Source: Myxococcales bacterium
GTDB lineage: Bacteria; Myxococcota_A; Bradymonadia; UBA7976; UBA1532
NCBI GenBank assembly: GCA_009692505.1
Contig: SHZC01000010.1
Span: 1-49,047, forward strand
DNA: 49,047 nucleotides
Reading direction: 5' to 3'
Shown here: piece after piece, positions 34,477 through 43,461 of the stretch
How positions within the stretch are numbered: the first letter of the stretch is position 1
Layout: every line of letters begins with the position of its first letter
The notes under the pieces: model-generated
The model's input: the letters and a program-made list of their open reading frames with translations, nothing else
The model's database searches: none
What the model was told of the DNA's origin: nothing
Made by a program: the position numbers and the translations under genes

Positions 34477-36396
34477 ATGCGCGACCCGAAGCCCAGCACC
34501 CGCGACCGCGTCGCCCAACTCCTCCCGGCCCTCGACGCTTTTTCCCAGGCCTTCACCGAGTCGCCAGACGTCACCATCCGGCCGACGCCCGCGCTCGGGC
34601 CCGCAGTACTGCCCGGATCGATCACCTCCCCTCGGGCGAGCCTGCACGACCTTCGGGGGCATCGGCCTGACCTGACCTTCGACGGCGTCATCGGGGAGGG
34701 CGGCATGGCCATCGTCCGGCAGGCCACGCAGCTCGCCCTGCACCGCAAGGTCGCCGTCAAGACCCTGCGGCCAGGGATGGAGAGCAACGTCGCCCTCTTC
34801 GCCCTGCTTCATGAGGCGTGGATCGTCGGCAACCTCGAGCACCCCAACGTCGTGCCCGTCTACGACATGGGCGTCGACGACGAGGGCCGCCCCTTGATCG
34901 TCCTCAAGCGCATCGATGGCACGCCCTGGAGCGACGTGCTCGCCCACCCCGAACGGCTGAAGTCCATCGGCGGGCTCGACTGCTCGGCCGACCCTATCGG
35001 CTGGCATATCGACGTGCTGCTTCGGGTCTGCACGGCGCTGTGTTTCGCCCACTGCAAGGGCATCGTGCATCGCGATCTCAAGCCGGACAACGTCATGATC
35101 GGGGCGTTCGGCGAGGTCTACGTGCTCGACTGGGGCATCGCTGTGAGCCTCCGAGACGAGGGCGGCGGGCGGTTCCCGATGGCCCGCGACGTGCGCGAGA
35201 TGGCCGGCACCCCGTGTTATATGGCCCCGGAGATGCTCGCCCAGCCGGGTGACATCATCGACGAGCGCACGGATGTCTATCTGCTCGGTGCCATCCTCTT
35301 TCAAATCCTGAGCGACTCGCCCCCTCATCGAGGCAAGAGCCTGAGCGCGGTCCTGGTCAGCGTGCTGGAGTCGCGCCCCGAGATCCCCCAAGGGGGACCG
35401 CTCGAGCTCGTGGCCGCGTGCCGCCGCGCGCTCTCTGCCGACAAGGCCGATCGCTTCCAGAGCGTCGAGACCCTGCGCGCGGCCTTGCAAACTTGGCAAT
35501 CCCATCGGCCGTCCGTGACGTTGTGCGCCGGAGCCGAGCGGTGCGCTGTCGAGCTCGGCTCGCTGCTGTCGGATCTGGCGGCACCCACCCCCGAGACGGA
35601 CGCCCAACGGAGGCGTCGATACAACCTCCTGGGCGAGTGCCGGTTCGGCTTTCGACAGTCCCTCGTCTCATGGCCGGAGAATGAACGAGCCCGCGACGGT
35701 CTCCGCGGGGTCTTGCTGGCCACCATCGAGCACGAGCTCTCCTTTGGGGACCACCGCGGGGCCGCAGCCCTCTGCGGGGAGCTCGTGGACGCCCCACCGG
35801 AGCTGCTCGAGCGCATCGAGGCCGGGAGGCGCGCCGAAGAAGAGGCCGACGCCTTGGCTCTGCGAGCCCGGGCGCATCTACTTGACTACGACCTCCGCAT
35901 CGGCGCTCGAACGCGGCAGTTCTTCGCCATCGTCTTGGGCCTGGCCTGGACGATACTTCCCCTCGTCGGCTTCTGGCGCGGCGCCGAGCGCACGACCTGG
36001 CCGCTCGTCGTCGCCGCGCCCCTGACCTTCCTCGTCCTCGTCGGCATCTTGGGCTACTGGGCCCGCGACTCCATGACCAAGACCCGGGTCAATCGGCAAA
36101 TCCTGGCGACCCTCGTGCTGACCCTCGCGGCGATCTTATGGACCGACGTCTGGTCCATTCTCGGTGGCCTCAGCCCCATGGAGGGCCTGCGTCTTCAACC
36201 GATCATCATGCTGGGCGTCATGCTCGTCTTGGCCATCGCCATCGAGCGTCGATTCTGGCCTACGACCGTCATCTCCGCGCTCGCCGTGCCTGGCCTGATC
36301 TTCTGGCCCACGGCGACGAACCTCTTCATCGGCTTGACCGGCTTCGTCTTGTCGCTCAACGCGGTGGTCATCTGGCGAGCGCGCGCTCCGAGCTGA
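34477..36396 (+). CDS. Ser/Thr protein kinase with C-terminal membrane domain
   Basis: A 639-residue Hanks-type kinase. The kinase domain spans ~66-345: glycine loop GEGGMAIV (73-80), VAVK Lys95, catalytic HRDLKPDN (~201), DWG in place of DFG (~221, common in bacterial kinases), GTPCYMAPEM and RTDVYLLGAILF. A helical region (~370-470) follows, then about six hydrophobic segments (for example FFAIVLGLAWTILPLVGFW, LTFLVLVGILGYWA, TVISALAVPGLIFW) to the end. There is no periplasmic sensor domain, so any signal would come through the membrane part. The start is ATG 34477, 130 bases from the divergent TolC relic. The 3' end overlaps the O-antigen ligase-like gene by 29 bases. Confidence 0.92.
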   Translation: MRDPKPSTRDRVAQLLPALDAFSQAFTESPDVTIRPTPALGPAVLPGSITSPRASLHDLRGHRPDLTFDGVIGEGGMAIVRQATQLALHRKVAVKTLRPGMESNVALFALLHEAWIVGNLEHPNVVPVYDMGVDDEGRPLIVLKRIDGTPWSDVLAHPERLKSIGGLDCSADPIGWHIDVLLRVCTALCFAHCKGIVHRDLKPDNVMIGAFGEVYVLDWGIAVSLRDEGGGRFPMARDVREMAGTPCYMAPEMLAQPGDIIDERTDVYLLGAILFQILSDSPPHRGKSLSAVLVSVLESRPEIPQGGPLELVAACRRALSADKADRFQSVETLRAALQTWQSHRPSVTLCAGAERCAVELGSLLSDLAAPTPETDAQRRRRYNLLGECRFGFRQSLVSWPENERARDGLRGVLLATIEHELSFGDHRGAAALCGELVDAPPELLERIEAGRRAEEEADALALRARAHLLDYDLRIGARTRQFFAIVLGLAWTILPLVGFWRGAERTTWPLVVAAPLTFLVLVGILGYWARDSMTKTRVNRQILATLVLTLAAILWTDVWSILGGLSPMEGLRLQPIIMLGVMLVLAIAIERRFWPTTVISALAVPGLIFWPTATNLFIGLTGFVLSLNAVVIWRARAPS

Positions 36397-37714
36397 GCAC
36401 CGTCCGTGCGGCCTGCCTCCGCTCATCCCGGACGAGCAGGACCACCGCGCCGCACAACCCCCATATCGACCAGAACGCCAGTCGCCCGCCGCCCTTGGTC
36501 AAGACGCTCGCGGCCATGAAGACCACGACGGTCTCGAGCGAGGACACGAGGCGGAGGAGCGGTTGGCCGGTCGGACGCTCTCGCGCCTGTTTCTTGCCGA
36601 GCCTGAACAGCGGCACGACGACGACGCAGCCCATGATCATGAAGAGGACGAACCCGACGAGGCCGGTGGACGCCGCGACCGAGGCGTAAAGGTTGTGTGC
36701 GGAGCGACCCCGCTGACCGACGACCTCTCCGGCGTCGAGGAGCTCGTCGAACTGCGCGTAGCCCACCCCGAAGATCGGATTTTTCAGAATTGCCGTCGTC
36801 GCGTTGTCGAGGACGACCACCCGGTTCGAGACGCTCACGTCCCTGAACATGAGCCGACGTTCAATCATCTTCTCTTGATCCTCGCCGAGGAACTGAAGCG
36901 CGCCCACCGCGATCAGGGCGGTGACGCCCGCGGCGATGACTGGGCGGCGGCTGTTTCGCAGGTACCAGATCGTCGCCGCTGCGACCGCCAGATATGCCCC
37001 GCGGGAGGCCGTCGTGACGATGGTGACCGTGATGAGGCCCATAAGGGCAAACACCAAGACGCGACGCCATCGCGGGTCGCCCTCACCCTGAAGGCCCGGA
37101 CCGGAGAAGAGCCCGATACCCAAGTAGTACCCAAAGACGTTCGGCTGGTCGAAGAGGCCGCCGGGGCGCTCGCCGACGTTTCCGGTCGCGATGCCGGCGA
37201 CCGCGTGTCCGGCGGCGAGGAGGAAGCAGATCCAGAGGCAGGCGCGGACCCGCCGCTCGCTGTTGGCGAGATCCATGATGGCCAGCCCCGCGAGGCCCGC
37301 TATGATGAGGCGCGCGAGCTGCCCGTAAGCGGTCTGGGGGGCCACACCGAGGATGCAGGTGATGGCACACCAGGTGATATAGAGCGGCGCGACCCAAGCA
37401 CCCCGGACGAGCCTCGGGCGTCGTCGCCCGGTGATGAGTGCCAGCACCCAAACGCCCCCCACGAGCACCGCGCAGAGATCGCCGATATCGACGTAGACCA
37501 CGCTGAACTTGACGCCCAACATCGGCAGGAACATCCCGGCGACCATGCCGTACATGAACCATTGAGGCCGCGGCCAAGCCAGAGCGAGCAGGGCGGCCCC
37601 GCCGATGAGCAGGGCCGTGCCCTCGGGTGCTCCGGAGGAGAAGTAAGCGAGGAGGGGCGTGCAGGCGAGCGCGGCCAGGGCCATCCAAAGTGCGGAGCGA
37701 TCCATCGGGGTCAT
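36368..37714 (-). CDS. O-antigen ligase-like polytopic membrane protein
   Basis: A 448-residue inner-membrane protein with about ten or eleven hydrophobic segments and the Wzy/WaaL-type large periplasmic loop. Motifs include RPGGLFDQPNVFGYYLGIGL, TTASRGAYLAV and the loop IFGVGYAQFDEL with QRGRSAHNLYASVAASTGLVGF, where the H-N-x-Y-L-x-x pattern of O-antigen ligases is seen. It would transfer or polymerise lipid-linked glycans at the periplasmic face. Two ATGs three codons apart (37714, 37705) are equally plausible. The hemW gene ends 22 bases upstream. No glycosyltransferases are adjacent, so its glycan is unknown. The exopolysaccharide relics at 2-4 kb are 32 kb away. Confidence 0.85.
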   Translation of the reverse strand: MTPMDRSALWMALAALACTPLLAYFSSGAPEGTALLIGGAALLALAWPRPQWFMYGMVAGMFLPMLGVKFSVVYVDIGDLCAVLVGGVWVLALITGRRRPRLVRGAWVAPLYITWCAITCILGVAPQTAYGQLARLIIAGLAGLAIMDLANSERRVRACLWICFLLAAGHAVAGIATGNVGERPGGLFDQPNVFGYYLGIGLFSGPGLQGEGDPRWRRVLVFALMGLITVTIVTTASRGAYLAVAAATIWYLRNSRRPVIAAGVTALIAVGALQFLGEDQEKMIERRLMFRDVSVSNRVVVLDNATTAILKNPIFGVGYAQFDELLDAGEVVGQRGRSAHNLYASVAASTGLVGFVLFMIMGCVVVVPLFRLGKKQARERPTGQPLLRLVSSLETVVVFMAASVLTKGGGRLAFWSIWGLCGAVVLLVRDERRQAARTVLSSERALAR

Positions 37715-37736
37715 CTTAGTGCCCGATTGCCCCCGT

Positions 37737-38903
37737 TCAGTCCAGCAACGTCCGGCTCGCCTCATCGAGGAGCAGTCGCCCACGCGGCGTCAGGCGCACG
37801 GAGGTCTTTTCCGCGTTGAGAATCACGAGCGCGCGCCGCTGCAAAGTCTCGAGTCTCTCGACGAAGCGGCCTCGGGCCCGAGGGCTCAGCTCAATGCCGG
37901 CGTCGAGGCGCAGGCCGGTCATCAGGGTCTCGAAGTCGAGCGTCGCTGCGTCGAGGCGCTCCCGGTGTCGCTCGGCGGGCATCGACTTCAAGGCCGCGTC
38001 CATATAGCGGCTGGCGTGGCGTTCATTCTCCCACCGCTCGCCCCACTCGAGCGCCGCGTCCCTCACGAAGCCGTGGGCCCCCGCACCGAGCGCGAGGCAC
38101 TCGTCCATTCTCCAATACAAGCCGTTGTGCACGGCCTCCTTGCCGGGTCGAGCGGCGTTGCTGACCTCGTAAGGCATCACCCCCGATTCGGAGAGGCGCT
38201 GTCGCGTAGCCTCGTAGATCTCCGCCTGCGCGTCCTCGTCGGCGGTCAAGAGCTCCCCACGGGAGGCACGAGCTCCGAAGGGCGTCTGCGGGTGGATCGT
38301 CAGCTCGTATGTAGAGACGTGCGTGGGCTCGAGCTCGAGCACGGCGTCCACATCCTCGAGTGCCGCCTGCGTGGTCTGCCCGGCGACCGCCTGGATGAGA
38401 TCGAGCGAGAGATTGTCGAACCCGGCCCGCCGTGCCTCCGAGACGCAGCGTCGGTTGTCATCAGGGGAGTTGCGGCGACCGAGGCGCGTGAGGATTTCTG
38501 CGTCGAAGGACTGAGTGCCGAGACTCAGGCGATTGATCCCGATGGAGCGCAGCGCGATGAAGGTGTCGGCTTGGGCTTCGCCGGGGTTCGCCTCGAGCGT
38601 GATCTCGGCGTCCTTGACGAGCCCAATCCGCGCTTGTACGGCCTCGATGACCGCGCCGATGCACTCCGGATCCCAGAGCGCCGGGGTGCCCCCTCCGAAG
38701 TAGAGGCTGACCGCCGGTGGTCGCCCCGAATAGGCCGCTGCGCGCACGTCGAGCTCCGCGAGCACCGCGTCCCGATAGCGGGCGTCCGGGCGCCCCTCCG
38801 GGCCCGGCTGGACGACGTTGAAGTCGCAATACGGGCATCGCTTGGCACAGTACGGATAGTGCACATAGACGCCGAGCCGCGCAGGCCAGGGGGAAACGCT
38901 CAC
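37737..38903 (-). CDS. hemW: HemW-like radical SAM heme chaperone
   Basis: A 388-residue radical SAM protein of the HemW/HemN-like group. The cluster motif is CAKRCPYCDF (Cys19, Cys23, Cys26), with Phe/Asn after the third Cys as in HemW. It is followed by SLYFGGGTPAL, EITLEANPGE, NRLSLGTQSF, SLDLIQAVAGQT and the C-terminal HemN_C region (RLDAGIELSP). HemW lacks the extra N-terminal Cys of HemN and acts as a heme insertion chaperone rather than as coproporphyrinogen oxidase. That distinction is made from the motif and length here. GTG at 38903 is the start because it overlaps the aldo/keto reductase stop (GTGA). A TTG one codon upstream is less likely. Confidence 0.88.
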   Translation of the reverse strand: MSVSPWPARLGVYVHYPYCAKRCPYCDFNVVQPGPEGRPDARYRDAVLAELDVRAAAYSGRPPAVSLYFGGGTPALWDPECIGAVIEAVQARIGLVKDAEITLEANPGEAQADTFIALRSIGINRLSLGTQSFDAEILTRLGRRNSPDDNRRCVSEARRAGFDNLSLDLIQAVAGQTTQAALEDVDAVLELEPTHVSTYELTIHPQTPFGARASRGELLTADEDAQAEIYEATRQRLSESGVMPYEVSNAARPGKEAVHNGLYWRMDECLALGAGAHGFVRDAALEWGERWENERHASRYMDAALKSMPAERHRERLDAATLDFETLMTGLRLDAGIELSPRARGRFVERLETLQRRALVILNAEKTSVRLTPRGRLLLDEASRTLLD

Positions 38904-39925
38904 CAAGTCCCGTCGTTGCCCGCGATGAAGTCGTAGGGATAGTCCAGCGTGAGCGCGCTGACGTCGTCGAGCCGTTGGCGAAGCTCAGGCGGCAGGACGA
39001 GGTGCGCGCCTCGAAGGTTGTCATCGAGCTGCGCGCAATTCCTCGCGCCGATGATCACCGAGGTGACGGTCGGGCGGTCGCGAACCCAGGCGAGGGCCAC
39101 CGCCGCGCACGAGGTCGACAGTTCGTCGGCCACCGAGCGCAGGGCGTCGACGATCCGCCAGTTGCGGTCGGTGTCGAAGCGCTTCATCGCGTCGGTCCAG
39201 GACGCCATGCGGGTCCCCGTCGGCGCGAGCTCGCCTTTGCGATACTTGCCGGTCAAGAGCCCACCGGCGAGCGGAGACCAAGGCAGCAGCCCCATGCCGC
39301 TCCGCTTCATGTACGGGATGTGCTCGCGCTCAAGGCTGCGAATCGAGAGGCTGTATTGCGCCTGAAACGTCGCGTAGGGCGTGAGGTTGCGTTTGTCGGC
39401 GGTCCAGTCGCTCTCCACGAGCCGATACGCGGCGTAGTTGCTGCACCCGACGTAGTGGACCTTGCCCGCGCTCACGAGGTCGTCGAGCGCGCGCAGGACC
39501 TCGTCTTCGGGCGTGTTCTTGTCCTGCTGGTGAATCTGATAGAGGTCGATGTAGTCGGTCTTGAGGCGCTTGAGGCTCTGCTCGCAGGCGAAGACGATCC
39601 GCCGCCTCGAAGACCCGGAGCCGAGCACGCCGGGCGACATTCGGAAGCGACACTTGGTGGCGAGGACCACATCTCGACGACACCCCGTTCTCTCAAACCA
39701 CTTGCCGATGACCCTCTCCGAGAGGCCGTCGCTCCCATAGACATCGGCGGTGTCCACGAAGTTGACGCCTTGGTCGAGCGCGCGATCCATCATGGCGAAG
39801 GCCTCGTCCTCCGGGGCCGCGACCCCGTGCATGAACGAGCCCTCGGTCGGCTCACCGAAGGTCATGGCCCCCAGGCAGATCGTCGAGACCTGGACGCCGG
39901 CGCGCCCCAAATTGCGGTATTCCAT
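38900..39925 (-). CDS. Aldo/keto reductase
   Basis: A 341-residue NADPH-dependent aldo/keto reductase of the (alpha/beta)8 barrel family, YhdN/Gsp69-like branch. The catalytic tetrad is visible: Asp58 and Tyr63 (NFVDTADVYG), Lys91 (LATKCRFRM) and His132 (LYQIHQQD). Further family marks are GCSNYAAYRL, QAQYSLSIRSLEREHIPY, LLPWSPLAGGLLTGKY and IIGARNCAQLDDNL (cofactor phosphate). Substrate cannot be deduced. It is four bases over hemW (GTGA) and 27 bases after the cytochrome lipoprotein, so all may share a transcript. Cytoplasmic. Confidence 0.92.
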   Translation of the reverse strand: MEYRNLGRAGVQVSTICLGAMTFGEPTEGSFMHGVAAPEDEAFAMMDRALDQGVNFVDTADVYGSDGLSERVIGKWFERTGCRRDVVLATKCRFRMSPGVLGSGSSRRRIVFACEQSLKRLKTDYIDLYQIHQQDKNTPEDEVLRALDDLVSAGKVHYVGCSNYAAYRLVESDWTADKRNLTPYATFQAQYSLSIRSLEREHIPYMKRSGMGLLPWSPLAGGLLTGKYRKGELAPTGTRMASWTDAMKRFDTDRNWRIVDALRSVADELSTSCAAVALAWVRDRPTVTSVIIGARNCAQLDDNLRGAHLVLPPELRQRLDDVSALTLDYPYDFIAGNDGTW

Positions 39926-39952
39926 CGTTTGAACTCCACGGTCGAAGAAGGC

Positions 39953-42172
39953 TTAGGGGCAGTCGGGGTCCACGCAGTCGATCTCGACGGGCAAGGCGTC
40001 GATGAACCGGCCGAAGCGCGTGATCTGTTGGCGCGTGAGGGGCACCCCGTCCGGCATCCGCGACCCGCCGCCGCCCACCGCCCGCTGGGTCCCGTCGAGC
40101 TTTCGCCAGATGTAGCTTCGAAGGTGGTCACCGGGCTCGATGAGGTCGGTCGCCGGCGCTCCAAAAGACGGGATTCCAAAGGTCGTGGCCCGAAAGGGGG
40201 CGTCGATCCGTAAACCACCTTGACGACCTCCACCGGTGTGGCAGCCCCCGCAGCGGGCGTCGATGATCGACTGCACCTGAGGCTCGCTGTATGCCGTCTG
40301 GCAGGCCGGCACCGCCTCGCAGTCGTCGTCGTCGCAGTCGATGGCCCCATCGCGGTCGTCGTCGTCGGCGTCGTCACACTGCTCGACGGGCACGCAGACC
40401 GCGGCGCGGCAGACCATGCCGAGCCCGCACCCGGCGTCGTTGGCGCAGCGATCGGCGCAGATCGATCGGAAACACCGCCGATTGAAGAAGCAGTCGAGGT
40501 CCGCGCCGCAGAGGTCGGGCTCGGCGCAGGTATTATGGAGATCGCACCACTGCGCGCCCGGGCAGTCGGCGTCGAAGACACAGCGCCCGACGTCGGCGGG
40601 CAGGCCGCAGACGCCGCGCCCACACACGTTTCCGTCGCGGCACTCGTCGTCGCCCACGCAAGGCGGCAGGCAGGCGGCCTCTTCGCACGAGGCGTTCTCG
40701 GGGCATTGACCGGCAGACGAGCAGTCGGCGGTGGCGTAACACTGGCCCCGGCCACAGACCTCGCCCGCCGAGCAGTCGGCGACATCGACGCAGGGCTGTT
40801 CTGGGGGGGCGGCCAAGGGCAGGACGCAGAGGCCATGGGCGCAGGTCTGTGGCTGCGCGCAGTCCGCCTCCCGCACGCAGACCAAGCCGAACCGGCAGTC
40901 GGCGTCGGCGTTCTCGGCGAGTCCGAGTCGACCGAGCGCGAACGGACCCACGCGCCGCCGAGCGGCAGGCTCAGCGTAGGTCAAGGTGGCGACCCCACAG
41001 GCGCGACGGTCCGTGACCCGACCCGTCGCGCTCAGGCTGAAGTCCGCGAGCAAGTCAGCGGGCGCCAGAGGGTCGAAACCCACGGGCAAGACGAAGCTCA
41101 GACCCCGAAGACTGTACCGACCGTCCGGTTCAGCTTCGGCGTGGGTGACCCAAGCCACGACCGTCCCGGCGGCGTCGAGCATCGGGCCGCTCAAGCATCC
41201 GGGACCGCCCGGCTCCAAAAGCAGGCGCGACTCAAAGATCCGACCGAAGGGCGCGCGAAGGTGCAAACCAAACTCCCCCGCGAGGTCTTCGAGCCCGCAG
41301 GCCGGCCGCTGCCCGTCGCAGCCGGTCATCGGTGGCGCGTACCCGTCGATTCCGGCGGCGAGCTCACCGAGGACACGCTCGTCGTGCATCCAGGCTCCGC
41401 ACAACGCAAGGCCCGGTCGCATCCGCTTGAACTCCAGGGTCGACCCCTCGATGGGCAGAGCCCCGAGCACCGTCGGAGCGAGCGCGAAGGACACGGTCTG
41501 GCCGAGGATCCCCCCCTCCGTCACGGTGAGCGGCAGGGCGAGGAGGCCTTCGCCGACCGGCATCAGGCTCCCGCGATAACAGACCTCGGGGTCGGGATCG
41601 GCGACGATCTCAAGGCTGGCGTCGAACGGCGCGCCTTCGATCTTCAGGACGGCGGTGTAGACGCCCTCGAGCCCGGCGACACACCGTCGGTGGGGTGGGG
41701 GCGGCGGGGGCGCGGCATCGGGGGGAGGCGGCGCGGCATCGGGGGGAGGCGGCGCGGCATCGGGGGGAGGCGGCGCGGCATCGGGAGGGGGCCGCGCGGC
41801 ATCGGGGGGGGGCGGCGCGGCGTCGGGTCGGGGCGGCGCGGCGTCGGGTCGGGGCGGCGCGGCGTCGGTCGCTGGGCTCGTATCAAGAGGCACGGCGGAG
41901 TCGTTCTCCGGACTTGTGTCGAGATGCAGGTCGACATCGTTCCCCGGCAGCACGGCGTCCCGGCCACCGACCTCCACCTCGACGTTCACATCGGCGAGCC
42001 CCCGGTCAAAGGGCTCCGCCGCAACGTCCTGGCCCCTCACGTCCGATGCACGGGAGGCTTCGGCGGGTGCGGAGACTTCGGGGATTGGCTCCTGGCAAGC
42101 GGACAGAGACGCCATGACAGACATCGCCAGAGCGGCGAGGGTCAGAGCGGCGACGTCAAGCTGGGTGCGCAT
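39953..42172 (-). CDS. Cys-rich c-type cytochrome lipoprotein
   Basis: A 739-residue surface lipoprotein. ATG 42172 gives an n-region, TLAALAMSVMASLSAC and a lipobox Cys near residue 26; the longer open frame would hide it. Residues ~100-165 contain PPPPDAA heptad repeats. Residues ~170-440 are beta-rich. Residues ~445-625 hold many Cys pairs (CGRGQC, CGRGVC, CADRCANDAGC). An acidic loop (DDADDDDRDGAIDCDDDDCE) follows. The C-terminal ~100 residues contain a heme c motif CGGCH (DARCGGCHTGGG) and a candidate distal Met in SRMPDG, as in single-heme domains of myxobacterial lipoproteins. It may carry electrons at the outer surface or only bind heme structurally. Start is 116 bases from the divergent desulfurase gene. 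Confidence 0.85.
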   Translation of the reverse strand: MRTQLDVAALTLAALAMSVMASLSACQEPIPEVSAPAEASRASDVRGQDVAAEPFDRGLADVNVEVEVGGRDAVLPGNDVDLHLDTSPENDSAVPLDTSPATDAAPPRPDAAPPRPDAAPPPPDAARPPPDAAPPPPDAAPPPPDAAPPPPDAAPPPPPPHRRCVAGLEGVYTAVLKIEGAPFDASLEIVADPDPEVCYRGSLMPVGEGLLALPLTVTEGGILGQTVSFALAPTVLGALPIEGSTLEFKRMRPGLALCGAWMHDERVLGELAAGIDGYAPPMTGCDGQRPACGLEDLAGEFGLHLRAPFGRIFESRLLLEPGGPGCLSGPMLDAAGTVVAWVTHAEAEPDGRYSLRGLSFVLPVGFDPLAPADLLADFSLSATGRVTDRRACGVATLTYAEPAARRRVGPFALGRLGLAENADADCRFGLVCVREADCAQPQTCAHGLCVLPLAAPPEQPCVDVADCSAGEVCGRGQCYATADCSSAGQCPENASCEEAACLPPCVGDDECRDGNVCGRGVCGLPADVGRCVFDADCPGAQWCDLHNTCAEPDLCGADLDCFFNRRCFRSICADRCANDAGCGLGMVCRAAVCVPVEQCDDADDDDRDGAIDCDDDDCEAVPACQTAYSEPQVQSIIDARCGGCHTGGGRQGGLRIDAPFRATTFGIPSFGAPATDLIEPGDHLRSYIWRKLDGTQRAVGGGGSRMPDGVPLTRQQITRFGRFIDALPVEIDCVDPDCP
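41711..41869 (-). repeat. 21-base tandem repeat encoding PPPPDAA
   Basis: About seven imperfect copies of a 21-base unit with core GCGGCATCGGGGGGAGGCGG (plus strand) lie in frame inside the cytochrome lipoprotein gene. Copies differ mainly at third positions and at Arg/Pro swaps. It likely forms an extended linker from the outer membrane and may vary in copy number. Confidence 0.85.
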
Positions 42173-42288
42173 CGGCGAGACATACCTGAAACCGGAGGTC
42201 AAAGCCCACGCGATACGATATGTGAATGTCGGCGCGCGGCGGGTCCGGCTTGACGTGCCTAGGCGGGCGAGCGCACCTTGCGCCGCGA

Positions 42289-43461
42289 ATGGCCCTCCCC
42301 TCGAAGATCTACCTCGACCACGGGGGCACGACCCCCCTCGATCCCGTCGTCCTCGAGGGCTTGACCACGCGCCTCGCCTGGCCCCTCGGGAACCCGAACG
42401 CGGCCCACGAGAGCGGGCAGGTCGCCCGCGCCATGCTCGAGGACGCGCGTCGGTCGCTCGCCTCGGCCCTGGGCTGCACGCCCGAATCCATCGTATTTAC
42501 CTCCGGCGGCACCGAGTCCCTGACGCTCGCCGTCCGGGGCGCGACGACCGCACGGCGCGGGCGGGTGCTGATTACGACCATCGAACACTCGGCGGTCCGC
42601 ACCGCCGCCGAGGCGCTCAAGACCGAGGCCGAGTTCGAGCTCGACCTCTTGGGGGTCGGTTCGACCGGCCTCATCGATCCCGCCACGCTGAGAGAGGCGC
42701 TGCACCCGGAGACGCGCGTCGTCGCGCTCATCCTCGCGCAGAACGAGATCGGCACAATCCAGCCGCTGGAACGCCTCGTCCCCCTCATCCGCGCCCACGC
42801 CCCCCGCGCTCGCATCGTCGTAGACGCCGTGCAGGCATTTGGTAAAGCGGACTTACATTTTCTGACGAGCGGGCCTTCAGCCGTCGACGCGCTCGCGATC
42901 ACCGCGCACAAGCTGCACGGCCCTGTGGGCATCGGCGCGCTCTTCGTGAATCGACCGCTTCATGCCTGGGCCAAAGGCGGCGGGCAGGAGCGGGGCATGC
43001 GCGGCGGCACGCAGCCGGCGGTCCTCGCTTGGGCGTTCGCCGAGGCGGTGCGCCAGTACGCGCTCGACGTCGACGCCGCCGTGCGAATCGGGGCGCTGCG
43101 TGACCACCTCGTCGCGTCCATCCTAGAGTCACTGCCCGGCGTGAGACTCACCGGCGAGCCCTCGGGGCCATCGCGCCTCTACAACAACGCGCACTTCTGC
43201 ATCGCGGGACTACCGAGCGAGCCGCTCGTCAACGGCCTATCCTCGGTCGGCGTCGCGGCGTCTGCGGGTGCGGCGTGCAGCACAGGCAAAGGCAAAGTCA
43301 GCCCGACGCTTCAGGCGATCGGTCGACGCGAGACAGAGGGCGCGTTTCTCCGGATGACATTGGGCCGCACCTCCACGCTGCAAGACGTCGACGACGCCGC
43401 GCTTCGGCTCGTCGAGGTCGTGACCCGCCTCAGACAGACCTACTCGAAGCGGACCTCGTGA
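42289..43461 (+). CDS. Cysteine desulfurase (NifS/IscS family), ThiI partner
   Basis: A 390-residue PLP-dependent cysteine desulfurase that takes sulfur from cysteine as an enzyme persulfide. Seen: YLDHGGTTPLDP (start of the fold), NPNAAHESGQ, FTSGGTESLTLAV, TTIEHSAV, VVDAVQAFGK, PLP Lys208 (ITAHKLHGPVG), RGGTQPAVL and the catalytic Cys330 in GAACSTGKGKVSP. The short loop after the Cys and the direct GTGA overlap with thiI suggest a dedicated NifZ-type partner that feeds ThiI, as known in Bacillus subtilis, rather than general Fe-S assembly. No iscU, iscA or iscR is nearby. ATG 42289 fits the family start. The open frame to 42226 is unneeded. Confidence 0.9.
   Translation: MALPSKIYLDHGGTTPLDPVVLEGLTTRLAWPLGNPNAAHESGQVARAMLEDARRSLASALGCTPESIVFTSGGTESLTLAVRGATTARRGRVLITTIEHSAVRTAAEALKTEAEFELDLLGVGSTGLIDPATLREALHPETRVVALILAQNEIGTIQPLERLVPLIRAHAPRARIVVDAVQAFGKADLHFLTSGPSAVDALAITAHKLHGPVGIGALFVNRPLHAWAKGGGQERGMRGGTQPAVLAWAFAEAVRQYALDVDAAVRIGALRDHLVASILESLPGVRLTGEPSGPSRLYNNAHFCIAGLPSEPLVNGLSSVGVAASAGAACSTGKGKVSPTLQAIGRRETEGAFLRMTLGRTSTLQDVDDAALRLVEVVTRLRQTYSKRTS

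Noticed and set aside
41711..41869. Regular 21-base repeats considered as a CRISPR array
   Set aside because: Repeats are directly tandem with no unique spacers and encode PPPPDAA in frame.
40220..42253. 677-codon plus-strand open frame
   Set aside because: Antisense to the cytochrome lipoprotein, whose signal peptide, Cys pattern and CxxCH motif are convincing.
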